Origin: an uncultured Clostridia bacterium
GTDB lineage: Bacteria; Bacillota; Clostridia; Lachnospirales; CAMVHY01
Length of the DNA stretch: 10,985 nucleotides
Assembly: GCA_947167415.1 (NCBI GenBank)
Contig: CAMVHY010000021.1
Span: 1-10,985, forward strand
Direction of reading: 5' to 3'
Each line of letters opens with the position of its first letter. Positions within the stretch are counted from its first letter, which is position 1. A program made the position numbers and the translations under genes. Shown piece by piece: positions 1-5,398 of this stretch. Below the pieces are notes generated by a model that was given only the letters and a program-made list of their open reading frames with translations, did not search any database and was not told the DNA's origin.

Positions 1-402
1 AAAGCAGTTAATACTCTACGAAATATAAGTATGAGCAATGAAGCAAGAGAAGCTTATCGTGCCGAACAAAAAAATAAAATGGATAACATGGCAAGAGAAA
101 AATACATGCTCGAAGAAGGCATAAAAAAAGGGATTAAAAAAGGCAAGAAAGAAGGTATTAAGGAAGGAATAAGAAAAGGCAAAGAAGAGGGGCTTAAAGA
201 AGGGATGAAAAAAGGTAAAGAAGAAGGAATTAAGGAAGGTGAGCTTAAAAGCAAAATAGAAGATGTAATTAGTTTAGTCTCAGGCGCCAATATGTCTCTT
301 GATAAAGCAATGAAAATATTAAAAGTTGATTTTTGTTTCAAGAAGCGAATTGAAAATGAATTGGAAAAACGAGAAATTAAATATGATGAACAAGACAATT
401 AA
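1..402 (+). CDS. 3' end of a Rpn-type PD-(D/E)XK nuclease-family transposase (partial)
   Basis: The frame is open from base 1, so the gene begins outside the window; an ATG at 31 is internal rather than a start, because no ribosome site precedes it and the ten residues before it (KAVNTLRNIS) fit the family. Members of this family (PF12784/Rpn, recombination-promoting nucleases) have an N-terminal PD-(D/E)XK nuclease core, not visible here. After it comes a helix with a pattern like the one here (Ser-x-x-x-x-Arg-x-x-Tyr, then Arg-Glu-Lys) and a Lys/Glu/Gly tail. Counting from the ATG at 31, a glycine occurs at every fourth residue from 30 to 70 (eleven in a row), giving blocks such as GIKKGKKEGIKEG, followed by a short helical C-terminus. 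The known family role is DNA cleavage promoting recA-independent recombination. The assignment rests on the tail only; no catalytic residue can be checked. A terminator follows at 481. Confidence 0.72.
   Translation, partial: KAVNTLRNISMSNEAREAYRAEQKNKMDNMAREKYMLEEGIKKGIKKGKKEGIKEGIRKGKEEGLKEGMKKGKEEGIKEGELKSKIEDVISLVSGANMSLDKAMKILKVDFCFKKRIENELEKREIKYDEQDN
109..240 (+). repeat. Degenerate 12-base coding repeats (four-residue glycine periodicity)
   Basis: The DNA encoding the glycine-every-four-residues tail is a run of imperfect 12-base units mixing Gly, Lys, Glu and Ile/Leu/Met codons, nearly all purine on the plus strand. Such runs are common in Rpn-type transposases and can change unit number by slippage. 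Confidence 0.7.
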
Positions 403-480
403 CTTTTAGATTTTTAGTTATAAAACTGTTGGCTTTTGTATGTCGAGGATATAGATTTTAAATTGGAGTATGTTTACGTG

Positions 481-512
481 ATCTGCCATTTATTTTTTGG
501 CAGATTTTTTTT
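481..512 (+). terminator. Rho-independent terminator of the transposase gene
   Basis: A perfect 8-bp stem (ATCTGCCA at 481-488 with TGGCAGAT at 498-505) encloses a 9-base loop and runs into eight T residues. It lies about 80 bases after the stop codon at 400-402. Confidence 0.88.
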
Positions 513-550
513 GCTTAAACTGACTATTTTACACACTATAAAAATTTTTG

Positions 551-579
551 TTGAGTTAACACGAAAATCTTGTTAAAAT
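551..579 (+). promoter_or_regulatory. Possible sigma70-type promoter
   Basis: TTGAGT (551-556), a 17-base spacer, and TAAAAT (574-579). There is no gene right after it; it could give a longer transcript into the membrane-protein gene or be a leftover of a decayed gene. In such AT-rich DNA, chance matches are frequent. Confidence 0.4.
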
Positions 580-702
580 AAAAATATAAATTTGAAAAAG
601 ATGATATGAAACCAAAAATATTTTAGCCTTTGGAGTTTTATTTTTACCTTTTTTAAAAACAAAATCTCTTTAATCTCTCTGGTTAAGATGCTCTCCCCTC
701 AA

Positions 703-738
703 ATTTCAAAAAAAATACTTATTTCAAAAAAAATACTT
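703..738 (+). repeat. Perfect 18-base tandem duplication upstream of a promoter
   Basis: ATTTCAAAAAAAATACTT occurs twice head to tail (703-720 and 721-738) with no mismatch, just before the -35 box at 747. A single close copy stands in the same place before the second promoter module, at 1839. Confidence 0.85.
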
Positions 739-746
739 AAAAAGAC

Positions 747-775
747 TTGATACACGTTATTTTGTATGATAAAAT
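747..775 (+). promoter_or_regulatory. Promoter of the 281-residue membrane-protein gene
   Basis: TTGATA (747-752), a 17-base spacer, and TAAAAT (770-775), preceded by an A-rich tract resembling an UP element. The expected start of transcription is about 782. The whole block from 721 to about 783 is closely repeated at 1839-1901, which makes it more than a chance match. Confidence 0.72.
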
Positions 776-823
776 AATTTTGCAGCTGATACTGGCTAGA
801 TCATATTGTATAGCTGCAAAATT
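776..823. promoter_or_regulatory. 12-bp perfect inverted repeat at the transcription start (candidate operator)
   Basis: AATTTTGCAGCT (776-787) and AGCTGCAAAATT (812-823) are exact reverse complements 24 bases apart. The left arm starts right after the -10 box and spans the expected transcription start. An RNA hairpin would therefore lack part of it, and a DNA-level operator for a dimeric regulator is the simpler reading. The second, otherwise similar promoter at 1865 does not carry this repeat. Confidence 0.5.
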
Positions 824-847
824 GTCGTTTTAAGTTTTTATTTTATA

Positions 848-853
848 GGGAGG
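848..853 (+). promoter_or_regulatory. Ribosome binding site that fixes the start at 863
   Basis: GGGAGG lies 9 bases before the ATG at 863. The earlier in-frame ATG at 806 has no such site and falls inside the inverted-repeat region. Confidence 0.85.
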
Positions 854-862
854 ATAAAAATC

Positions 863-1708
863 ATGTTGTTTAATAGCAAGAATCCGAAACGTGCGCTGTT
901 TGGTGTACGTTTGCTGTGTGTACTATGTGTACTACTTACGTTAGGAGTCTTAGGATTCGGTATGGCAGCGTTTTATTTGGGGTGTACGGGAGCGTGGTCT
1001 GCGTTATGGCCTGGATTTCTGAGTCTCTTTATGTTTATTGGCCTGTATACAATGATGGAGATATCAAAGAGTCTATCGGCTGGTGATGATAAATTACAAA
1101 ATGATAATACTACTAATGTGAAAGCAGGGTCATCTGAGAACACAATTAACAACGAAAATCTACTTAGCGATGCGTATGAGTCGACATTAAAGAATCAACT
1201 TGCGGATGCGAAGAAATCGAAAATATCAGGAAACGTGATTGTACTGATTTTACATGGAGTACTATTTGCTCTTTGGTTAACATTGGGACTTTTGAATGTT
1301 ATAAATTTAACGTTTGCTTTATCTTTAGCGATACACATTGCAATGTCAGGTGTATTATGGGTTTTAGGTATGTATTGCGGGAATAAAGTTAAAAATTTAT
1401 ATCCGAGATTTATATATGCTAGCGGATTGGTTGCAACTGTGACTTTTGCTTTTTTAATTGCTTTTAAAGTTGTTTCTTTAGCAACTATTGCGCCTTTTGT
1501 AGCACCATCTCTTGCTTTTGCTTTTCTTTGTTTTGTGTATTGTGTAATACAACGTTGCAAAGGAAAAGGATGTTGTTGTTGCATAAATTCAGTTATGCCA
1601 GAAGAAGGAGACAAGGCTTATAATAATATAGAAAAAGGCAAAAACAAGGACCACAACTTAAAATTAGATGATAGTCTCAATTTCGAGAAAAGCGGATACG
1701 AGGGATAA
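863..1708 (+). CDS. Unrecognised polytopic membrane protein with a cytosolic linker and a Cys cluster (281 aa)
   Basis: I do not recognise the family. Hydrophobic stretches at about residues 12-38, 47-66, 123-146, 149-170, 185-203 and 208-230 suggest six membrane spans in two blocks. A polar Asn/Asp/Ser-rich linker (about 68-120) separates them. After the last span comes a basic, Cys-rich motif, CKGKGCCCC (232-240), then a charged, hydrophilic tail of about 40 residues. There is no cleavable signal peptide or catalytic motif. The gene is a single unit with its own promoter (747-775) and terminator (1758-1796). The first third is visibly richer in G and C (many GTG, GCG, CTG and GTA codons) than the last third, and unlike the homopolymer-rich core genes of the window, hinting at foreign or mosaic origin. 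The ATG at 863 is chosen because GGGAGG sits 9 bases upstream; it could be a transporter-like, toxin-like or host-interaction protein, but nothing decides this. Confidence 0.85.
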   Translation: MLFNSKNPKRALFGVRLLCVLCVLLTLGVLGFGMAAFYLGCTGAWSALWPGFLSLFMFIGLYTMMEISKSLSAGDDKLQNDNTTNVKAGSSENTINNENLLSDAYESTLKNQLADAKKSKISGNVIVLILHGVLFALWLTLGLLNVINLTFALSLAIHIAMSGVLWVLGMYCGNKVKNLYPRFIYASGLVATVTFAFLIAFKVVSLATIAPFVAPSLAFAFLCFVYCVIQRCKGKGCCCCINSVMPEEGDKAYNNIEKGKNKDHNLKLDDSLNFEKSGYEG

Positions 1709-1757
1709 AGTAACAGTAAAATATAAGTACAATGTTTATCATAAAAAACCAAAAATT

Positions 1758-1796
1758 AAATCCAAGTTTATTTTTTTAATAAGCTTGGATTTTTTT
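1758..1796 (+). terminator. Strong rho-independent terminator of the membrane-protein gene
   Basis: A 15-bp stem (1758-1772 with 1778-1792, one G-U pair) including the core AAATCCAAG/CTTGGATTT encloses a TTTTT loop and ends in a T run. It lies 50 bases after the stop. Confidence 0.92.
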
Positions 1797-1838
1797 GTAC
1801 ATAAAGGACAGTAAAACACATTTTTCCCATCAGTCAAA

Positions 1839-1901
1839 ATTTCTAAAAAAATACTTAAAAACGCTTGCCATATGTTCTTTTTGATGATAAAATGATCTTG
1901 T
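1839..1901 (+). repeat. Second copy of the promoter module found at 721-783
   Basis: Aligned without gaps to 721-783, this block has about a dozen mismatches. Shared stretches include AAAAAAATACTTAAAAA before the -35 box and ATGATAAAAT across the -10 box. Similarity stops soon after the -10 region, so the module was duplicated without the coding sequence, or both genes sit behind a repeated regulatory cassette. Confidence 0.75.
1865..1893 (+). promoter_or_regulatory. Promoter of the Cys-rich 40-residue gene
   Basis: TTGCCA (1865-1870), a 17-base spacer, and TAAAAT (1888-1893), in the same sequence setting as the promoter at 747-775. It would give a leader of about 165 bases before the ATG at 2067. 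Confidence 0.68.
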
Positions 1902-1914
1902 AATTTACGCAATG

Positions 1915-2045
1915 TATAATTTGTATTATAGAATTATAAAGTCATATTTTAAATTTTTTGATATTAAATCACACTATGCTTGTGTCGATTTTTAAAAACA
2001 TTGATACTCAACGAACAAGTATTGCTATTAAGTATTTGACGTTGA
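1915..2045 (+). promoter_or_regulatory. Structured leader upstream of the 40-residue gene
   Basis: Three potential hairpins are visible. The first is TATAAT/ATTATA with a 4-base loop (1915-1930). The second is a 9-bp stem with one bulge (AAATC+ACAC at 1966-1974 with GTGT+C+GATTT at 1982-1991). The third pairs TCAACG (2008-2013) with CGTTGA (2040-2045), with AACAA/TTGA material continuing the stem. No known riboswitch class is recognisable. The leader is longer than the peptide it precedes, so a cis-regulatory element or an independent small RNA are both possible. Confidence 0.4.
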
Positions 2046-2066
2046 ACGTAGAGGGACGGATAGAAT

Positions 2067-2189
2067 ATGAATTTGGTAATAATTATTTTGCTGTGTTTAG
2101 GGCTTTATGGTTACATCAAAAAAATTAAATGTTCAGGATGTAAAAACTGCCCGTATAAAACTAATTGTAAAAGAAAAAAAAAACCGTGA
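2067..2189 (+). CDS. FeoB-associated-type Cys-rich small membrane protein (40 aa)
   Basis: One N-terminal hydrophobic helix (about residues 2-17) is followed by a basic patch and then CSGCKNCPYKTNC (22-34), a C-x2-C-x2-C-x5-C cluster, with a Lys-rich end. This layout matches the short FeoB-associated Cys-rich membrane proteins (PF12669), which usually lie beside the ferrous-iron transporter gene feoB and may handle iron or a redox cofactor. No feoB is in the window, so this is a solitary member or a look-alike. The length is at the short end of that family. A purine-rich AGAGGGA site lies about ten bases before the ATG, and the terminator hairpin begins within the stop codon, so the transcript encodes only this peptide. 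A small membrane toxin is an alternative, but the cysteine spacing argues against it. Confidence 0.7.
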   Translation: MNLVIIILLCLGLYGYIKKIKCSGCKNCPYKTNCKRKKKP

Positions 2190-2214
2190 ATAAATATTAA
2201 TTCACGATTTTTTT
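2185..2214 (+). terminator. Terminator overlapping the stop codon of the 40-residue gene
   Basis: CGTGAAT (2185-2191) pairs with ATTCACG (2200-2206) around an 8-base loop, followed by seven T residues after one A. The left arm includes the TGA stop at 2187-2189. Confidence 0.82.
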
Positions 2215-2365
2215 ATTTAAAAGCGAAAAATATTTTTTTGGGAGTTATTTGCTACGATAAATATTTTGTCTGAACAATATTTATTTTAAAGCACGAAAAA
2301 CGCACGAATAAAAAAATTATTGCGCCACAAAAATATTAATCCCAAATTTTATCTTTTCATACAAA

Positions 2366-3553
2366 TCAACTCATATATTCAAAAATACTTTTTTTTAATC
2401 TATTTAAACCATCCAGCAAAATTTTTTTTGGGCATGCAACATTCATTCTCAAAAAATTTTCGCCATTCCCACGAAAAATTTTCCCATCCGACAAACATAA
2501 TCCGCTTGTATTTCTAATAAACTCACACAAATTATTATTTTTATTTCTCGCACATAAAATTTTTCCACAATCCAGCCATACTAAATAAGTTGCTTGTGAT
2601 TTAATTAAAGAAATCTCCGGGATTTCATTTTTTATAAACTCACCGGCGATTTTTTTATTCTCAAAAATATATTTTCTAGCACTATCAAGCCATTTTTCAC
2701 TAATTAAATCAAATGCATTTATTACCGCGTCAACGGCAAAAATATTTGGTTCTGCAACTTCATCTGTATTTAATCCGCGCCAAATTTTATATCTTAAAAA
2801 ATCGTTTTCAACAACAACAGCAGAAGTGTGCAAACCGGCAATATTAAAAGTTTTTGTCGGCGAAATTAAAGCAACGCCAATTTTTTTAAAAATATTCTTT
2901 AGCTTCATAACAGAATTATATTCACAATCTAAATCAACTAAATCGCAATGAATCTCGTCTGACAATAAAATTACATCATATTTATCACATAATTCTCCAA
3001 TTTTAATCAAATCCTTTTCAGCCCAAATTTTTCCGATTGGATTATGTGGATTACATAAAATCATCATTACTGTCTGCTTATCTTTTAATTTTTTTTCAAG
3101 ATCATCCCAATCAATAAAATAATTATTTTCTTTATATATCAATTTATTTTCAATCGCATTTCTTCCGTTATTTAAAATACAATTAAAAAAAATATTATAA
3201 ACAGGTGTTTGCAGCAAAATATTTTCTCCGGGTGAACTTAATTTTCTAATAATGCTCGAAATGCTCGGAATTACTCCATTCGAAAATATCAGCCATTCTT
3301 TTTTTATATTCACACCATGCCTTTTTTTCCACCATTTTATATAAGCTTCATACCATTCATCACAAATATTTCCATATCCAAAAATTCCATCTTCTGCTTT
3401 TTTTTTAATTCCTTCAATAATACTCGGCGAACTTTTAAAATCCATATCTGCAACCCACATTGGCAATTCATTTTCTTTTACATTCCATTTCAAAAAATTT
3501 TTATTACGCCGATCAATAATTTCATCAAAATCAAATTTAATATTCTCAAACAT
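2366..3553 (-). CDS. MalY/PatB family pyridoxal-phosphate C-S lyase / aminotransferase-fold enzyme (395 aa)
   Basis: This is a fold-type I pyridoxal-phosphate enzyme of the MalY/PatB group, cytosolic beta-C-S lyases that split cystathionine or cysteine conjugates to pyruvate, ammonia and a thiol; some members also act as regulators. Seen in the sequence: the family opening FDFDEIIDRR, then LPMWVADMDF (30-39), CNPHNPIGK (167-175), SDEIHCDL with the cofactor Asp at 199, the Schiff-base lysine K234 in SPTKTFNIAG, and the carboxylate-binding arginine R369 in FLRMNVACPK. Length is normal. I start at the ATG at 3553, where relatives begin; an in-frame TTG at 3571 would add six residues (M-G-I-I-K-K) and destroy the GGGG site upstream. 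The start overlaps the end of the DUF3737 gene by 8 bases, so translation is probably coupled. The exact substrate cannot be read from sequence. No clear terminator follows. Confidence 0.93.
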   Translation of the reverse strand: MFENIKFDFDEIIDRRNKNFLKWNVKENELPMWVADMDFKSSPSIIEGIKKKAEDGIFGYGNICDEWYEAYIKWWKKRHGVNIKKEWLIFSNGVIPSISSIIRKLSSPGENILLQTPVYNIFFNCILNNGRNAIENKLIYKENNYFIDWDDLEKKLKDKQTVMMILCNPHNPIGKIWAEKDLIKIGELCDKYDVILLSDEIHCDLVDLDCEYNSVMKLKNIFKKIGVALISPTKTFNIAGLHTSAVVVENDFLRYKIWRGLNTDEVAEPNIFAVDAVINAFDLISEKWLDSARKYIFENKKIAGEFIKNEIPEISLIKSQATYLVWLDCGKILCARNKNNNLCEFIRNTSGLCLSDGKIFRGNGENFLRMNVACPKKILLDGLNRLKKSIFEYMS

Positions 3554-4406
3554 TTTTTTTATTATCCCCAAAAATAATTTTTATTTTATTTAAATCCACT
3601 TTATCTTTTTCCAATATCAAATTATTTATAAAATCCGCTTTTATAATTCCACTTGCTGGATTTTTAACGCTTTTTATTTCTCCAACAATTTCTGCATTCA
3701 CATCAGAATATTCAAATGCCAAATCAGTATTTAATAATCTACAGTTTTTTAAAACCAAATTTTTTGCATAACAAAAACCCTGATGGCTTTCCATAATACA
3801 ATTTTCAAAATAAACATTTTCCGAATTCCAAGCTAAATATTCTCCGCTAATATAACTATTAAAAACCTTTACGTTTTTACAATTCCAAAAAACATCCTTT
3901 GACAATATTTTCGAATCATAAATTTCTAAATCATCGCATCCATCAAAACCATAATTCCCAGCCAAATTAAGATTTTTAATTTTTATATTTTGGCTATTCA
4001 TACAAAAATAATCTCCGCACGCAAAAATATTTTTCATAACAATATTTTTACAATTCCAAAGCGTTTCCAATGCATTTTTAAAATCTATATTTTCAAGTTT
4101 TATATTCATGCTTTTTCTAAATCCTTTTGGCGCTTCATATAAACAGTTTTTTAAAAAAATATTTTTGCTATACCAAATTCCTGCGCGCGCCATTTCAAAA
4201 AAAATACAATCTTCTCCGTGAATACTATCGCAATACCACAAAGGATATTTCCATTGAAAACAAGATCTATTTAATAAAATATTTTTACTTTCTTTTAAAT
4301 GTGATTCGCCATCAGCAAAAATACAATTTTGTAAATCTAAATCATGTGACATAAATAAAGCTCGTTCTCCAACAAATTTTTTGGCACAAAAAAAATTTCT
4401 ATCCAT
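3546..4406 (-). CDS. DUF3737 family protein, predicted right-handed beta-helix (286 aa)
   Basis: The protein matches the DUF3737 pattern: an N-terminal GERALFMSHDL (13-23), LKESKNI (37-43), KYPLWYCDS (53-61), ARAGIWYSKN (73-82), NALETLWNCKN (111-121), GDYFCMNS (131-138), SKDVFWNCKN (169-178), GEYLAWNSEN (188-197) and TDLAFEYSDVNA (227-238). The recurrent rungs of aromatic-x-Asn/Cys-x-Lys-Asn followed by a hydrophobic strand are those of a pectate-lyase-like parallel beta-helix. The function of the family is unknown; there is no signal peptide, so it is probably cytosolic. It is the first gene of a two-gene operon with the MalY/PatB enzyme, sharing 8 bases with it, which suggests a joint role. 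The start at 4406 is chosen because GGGAGGG lies 9 bases upstream and the protein then begins as its relatives do; the frame runs back to a TTG at 4499, but that part contains the promoter. Confidence 0.92.
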   Translation of the reverse strand: MDRNFFCAKKFVGERALFMSHDLDLQNCIFADGESHLKESKNILLNRSCFQWKYPLWYCDSIHGEDCIFFEMARAGIWYSKNIFLKNCLYEAPKGFRKSMNIKLENIDFKNALETLWNCKNIVMKNIFACGDYFCMNSQNIKIKNLNLAGNYGFDGCDDLEIYDSKILSKDVFWNCKNVKVFNSYISGEYLAWNSENVYFENCIMESHQGFCYAKNLVLKNCRLLNTDLAFEYSDVNAEIVGEIKSVKNPASGIIKADFINNLILEKDKVDLNKIKIIFGDNKKNV

Positions 4407-4415
4407 AAATTTTTT

Positions 4416-4422
4416 CCCTCCC
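4416..4422 (-). promoter_or_regulatory. Ribosome binding site of the DUF3737 gene
   Basis: GGGAGGG on the minus strand, 9 bases before the ATG at 4406. It decides the start against upstream in-frame TTG codons. Confidence 0.85.
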
Positions 4423-4442
4423 AAAAAAACGCCTAACAAAAA

Positions 4443-4471
4443 ATAATATCCACCACAATGTGTTATGTAAA
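4443..4471 (-). promoter_or_regulatory. Promoter of the DUF3737-MalY/PatB operon
   Basis: On the minus strand: TTTACA (4466-4471), a 17-base spacer, and TATTAT (4443-4448). Transcription would start near 4436, giving a leader of about 30 bases to the ribosome site and ATG. Confidence 0.65.
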
Positions 4472-4797
4472 CAATAACAAAAAACCAGACGTCCTCCAAA
4501 AATCAAATGTCATACAAACAATAAAATTATGGCTCAAACCAAAACAACTTACACGTTAAAAAAATATGTAGCTTCATAAAAATCATCTTTTATACACTTA
4601 TATTTTTAAACTAAAATAAAATTATGACTTCATTTTGATCTGCGTAAGTACTACACAATCTTGTTGCACTTAAAATTATTATGTTCCTAAAATTTATTTT
4701 CTGACTTAATAACTTTCTTATAAATTATATTTACAAGTTTATTTAATGCATTATTAAGTCCCTGTGATTTTTCTGTAAAAACTAGGCAACGTTCATG
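4472..4797. other. Intergenic stretch of about 325 bases without a recognisable gene
   Basis: It separates the minus-strand operon promoter from the left arm of the insertion sequence. Apart from a 10-bp inverted repeat (GACTTAATAA at 4703-4712 and TTATTAAGTC at 4751-4760, 38 bases apart) I see no gene, RNA or terminator. It may be decayed sequence. Confidence 0.5.
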
Positions 4798-4858
4798 TAA
4801 AAATCAAATCAAAAATAAAAGTAAGTGAAATAGTAGAAATAAAAATAGAATCAAGTCT
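4798..4858 (+). repeat. Left inverted arm of the insertion sequence
   Basis: Beginning TAAAAATCAAATC, it matches the reverse complement of 5248-5307 at about 49 of the first 57 positions, plus a final TCT after a one-base gap. Many of the mismatches are transitions. Confidence 0.85.
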
Positions 4859-4921
4859 AGATGGCGTTCACATAAAATAAAAATAGATTTATCAAAAAGA
4901 AAAAAGTGATAAGATGGAGAT

Positions 4922-5249
4922 ATGGGATTTACAAAAAGACAACATAAAAGGCTAGAGGGATTAATGCCGATAGCAAGAAAACCGGCGAAGATATCAAACT
5001 ACAAATTCATGTATGCAATATTTTACATAATAGAGAATGGTTACAAATGGAGGGCATTAGCAAAAAGATATGGAAACTGGCACACAATTTATATGAGATT
5101 TAGTATATGGACAAAAAATGGCACAACTGCCAAACGCTATTATTTTTTTCTTTAAGACAAATAATCAAAAGCAAAGCATCAGACGTTCTAAAGAGAGCCT
5201 GACAACGAAGGCGCGCCTATGTTGGGTATCTGCATGTCCATACGACAAG
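4922..5249 (+). pseudogene. Broken IS5-family (DUF4096-type) transposase
   Basis: The first 65 residues read as a typical N-terminal domain of an IS5-type DDE transposase, with NGYKWRALAKRYGNWHTIYMR followed by a tryptophan and Lys-Asn-Gly as in intact copies. The frame then ends with an unrelated tail at 5153-5155. The plus-one frame from 5118 continues with FKTNNQK and then QSIRRSKESLTTKAR and SACPYD, resembling the conserved IGRSKGGLTTKIH region that lies well downstream in a full transposase. This indicates a frameshift plus an internal deletion that removed the first catalytic Asp region, and the C-terminal half is also gone. It cannot encode active transposase. The start has only a very close GGAG, and the motif TTATCA/TGATAA (4889-4912) precedes it. 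Some IS5 relatives use programmed frameshifting, but the deletion rules out function here. Confidence 0.8.
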
Positions 5250-5307
5250 ATTGATTTCATTTTTATCTATACCATATCACTCACTTTTATTTTTAATTTG
5301 ATTTTTA
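5248..5307 (-). repeat. Right inverted arm of the insertion sequence
   Basis: Reverse complement of the left arm with about 86% identity over 57 positions. It ends GATTTTTA at 5300-5307, immediately before the leader hairpin of the direct repeat. Confidence 0.85.
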
Positions 5308-5311
5308 ATTA

Positions 5312-5341
5312 AAAGTCAAAATGCAAAAGCAAATTGACTTT
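5312..5341 (-). promoter_or_regulatory. Leader hairpin in direct-repeat copy 1
   Basis: AAAGTCAA (5312-5319) pairs with TTGACTTT (5334-5341), and TGC/GCA pairs inside close an AAAA loop (plus-strand reading). It is the counterpart of 6002-6031. No gene follows it on the minus strand, only the insertion-sequence arm. Confidence 0.5.
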
Positions 5342-5349
5342 CGACTTTT

Positions 5350-5377
5350 AGTTTATATTACTTTTTTTGTTTGTCAA
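5350..5377 (-). promoter_or_regulatory. Orphan promoter in repeat copy 1, reading into the insertion sequence
   Basis: Minus strand: TTGACA (5372-5377), a 16-base spacer, TAAACT (5350-5355). It is the same sequence as the promoter of the 159-residue gene. It faces the insertion sequence, so it would transcribe the transposase remnant in antisense. Confidence 0.6.
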
Positions 5378-5398
5378 GTACTTTTTAATTTTTTTCAT

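Larger units (their letters stand above)
403..862. other. 460-base intergenic stretch between the transposase end and the membrane-protein gene
   Basis: No convincing gene lies here. It holds a terminator (481-512), a possible promoter (551-579), an 18-base tandem duplication (703-738), the main promoter of the next gene (747-775), a 12-bp inverted repeat (776-823) and a ribosome site (848-853). Around 606-679 a six-codon ATG frame, and a second frame reading ILAFGVLFLPFL, look like a frameshifted signal-peptide remnant, but this is too short to call a pseudogene. Confidence 0.6.
4798..5307 (+). mobile_element. Degenerate IS5-like insertion sequence with long inverted arms (about 510 bp)
   Basis: Imperfect inverted arms of about 60 bp (4798-4858 and 5248-5307) bound a broken IS5-type transposase remnant on the plus strand. 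A TA dinucleotide stands at both outer edges (4798-4799 and 5306-5307) and could be the target duplication, as TA is used by part of the IS5 family. The arms are far longer than usual IS5 ends. A full element of this type carries about 800 bases or more of transposase; here much of the middle is deleted, so it is at best a non-autonomous or dead copy. It abuts the 118-bp repeat at 5316. Confidence 0.7.

Noticed and set aside
109..240. CRISPR-like or satellite array
   Set aside because: The repeats are 12-base coding units in frame within a protein tail, without spacers.
606..679. Possible frameshifted signal-peptide gene fragment (MKPK followed in another frame by ILAFGVLFLPFL)
   Set aside because: Only about 20 codons, no ribosome site of quality and no continuation; hydrophobic frames are expected by chance in T-rich DNA.
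806..862. Longer N-terminus of the membrane protein starting at ATG 806
   Set aside because: No ribosome site precedes it and it lies within the inverted repeat; GGGAGG 9 bases before ATG 863 is convincing.
1195..1614. A 139-codon minus-strand frame inside the membrane-protein gene
   Set aside because: The plus-strand gene has promoter, ribosome site and terminator; the antisense frame has none and no recognisable domain.
2257..2284. ATAAATATT/AATATTTAT inverted repeat as a terminator for the MalY/PatB gene
   Set aside because: The stem is pure A/T and the T run follows it on the plus strand, not on the minus strand where the gene lies.
4407..4499. Longer N-terminus of the DUF3737 protein from a TTG at 4499
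   Set aside because: The extra part is absent from the family, contains the likely promoter, and a strong ribosome site precedes ATG 4406.
5118..5312. The 64-codon plus-strand frame as a separate small gene
   Set aside because: Its middle resembles a downstream part of the IS5 transposase, so it is the shifted continuation of the broken transposase rather than a gene.
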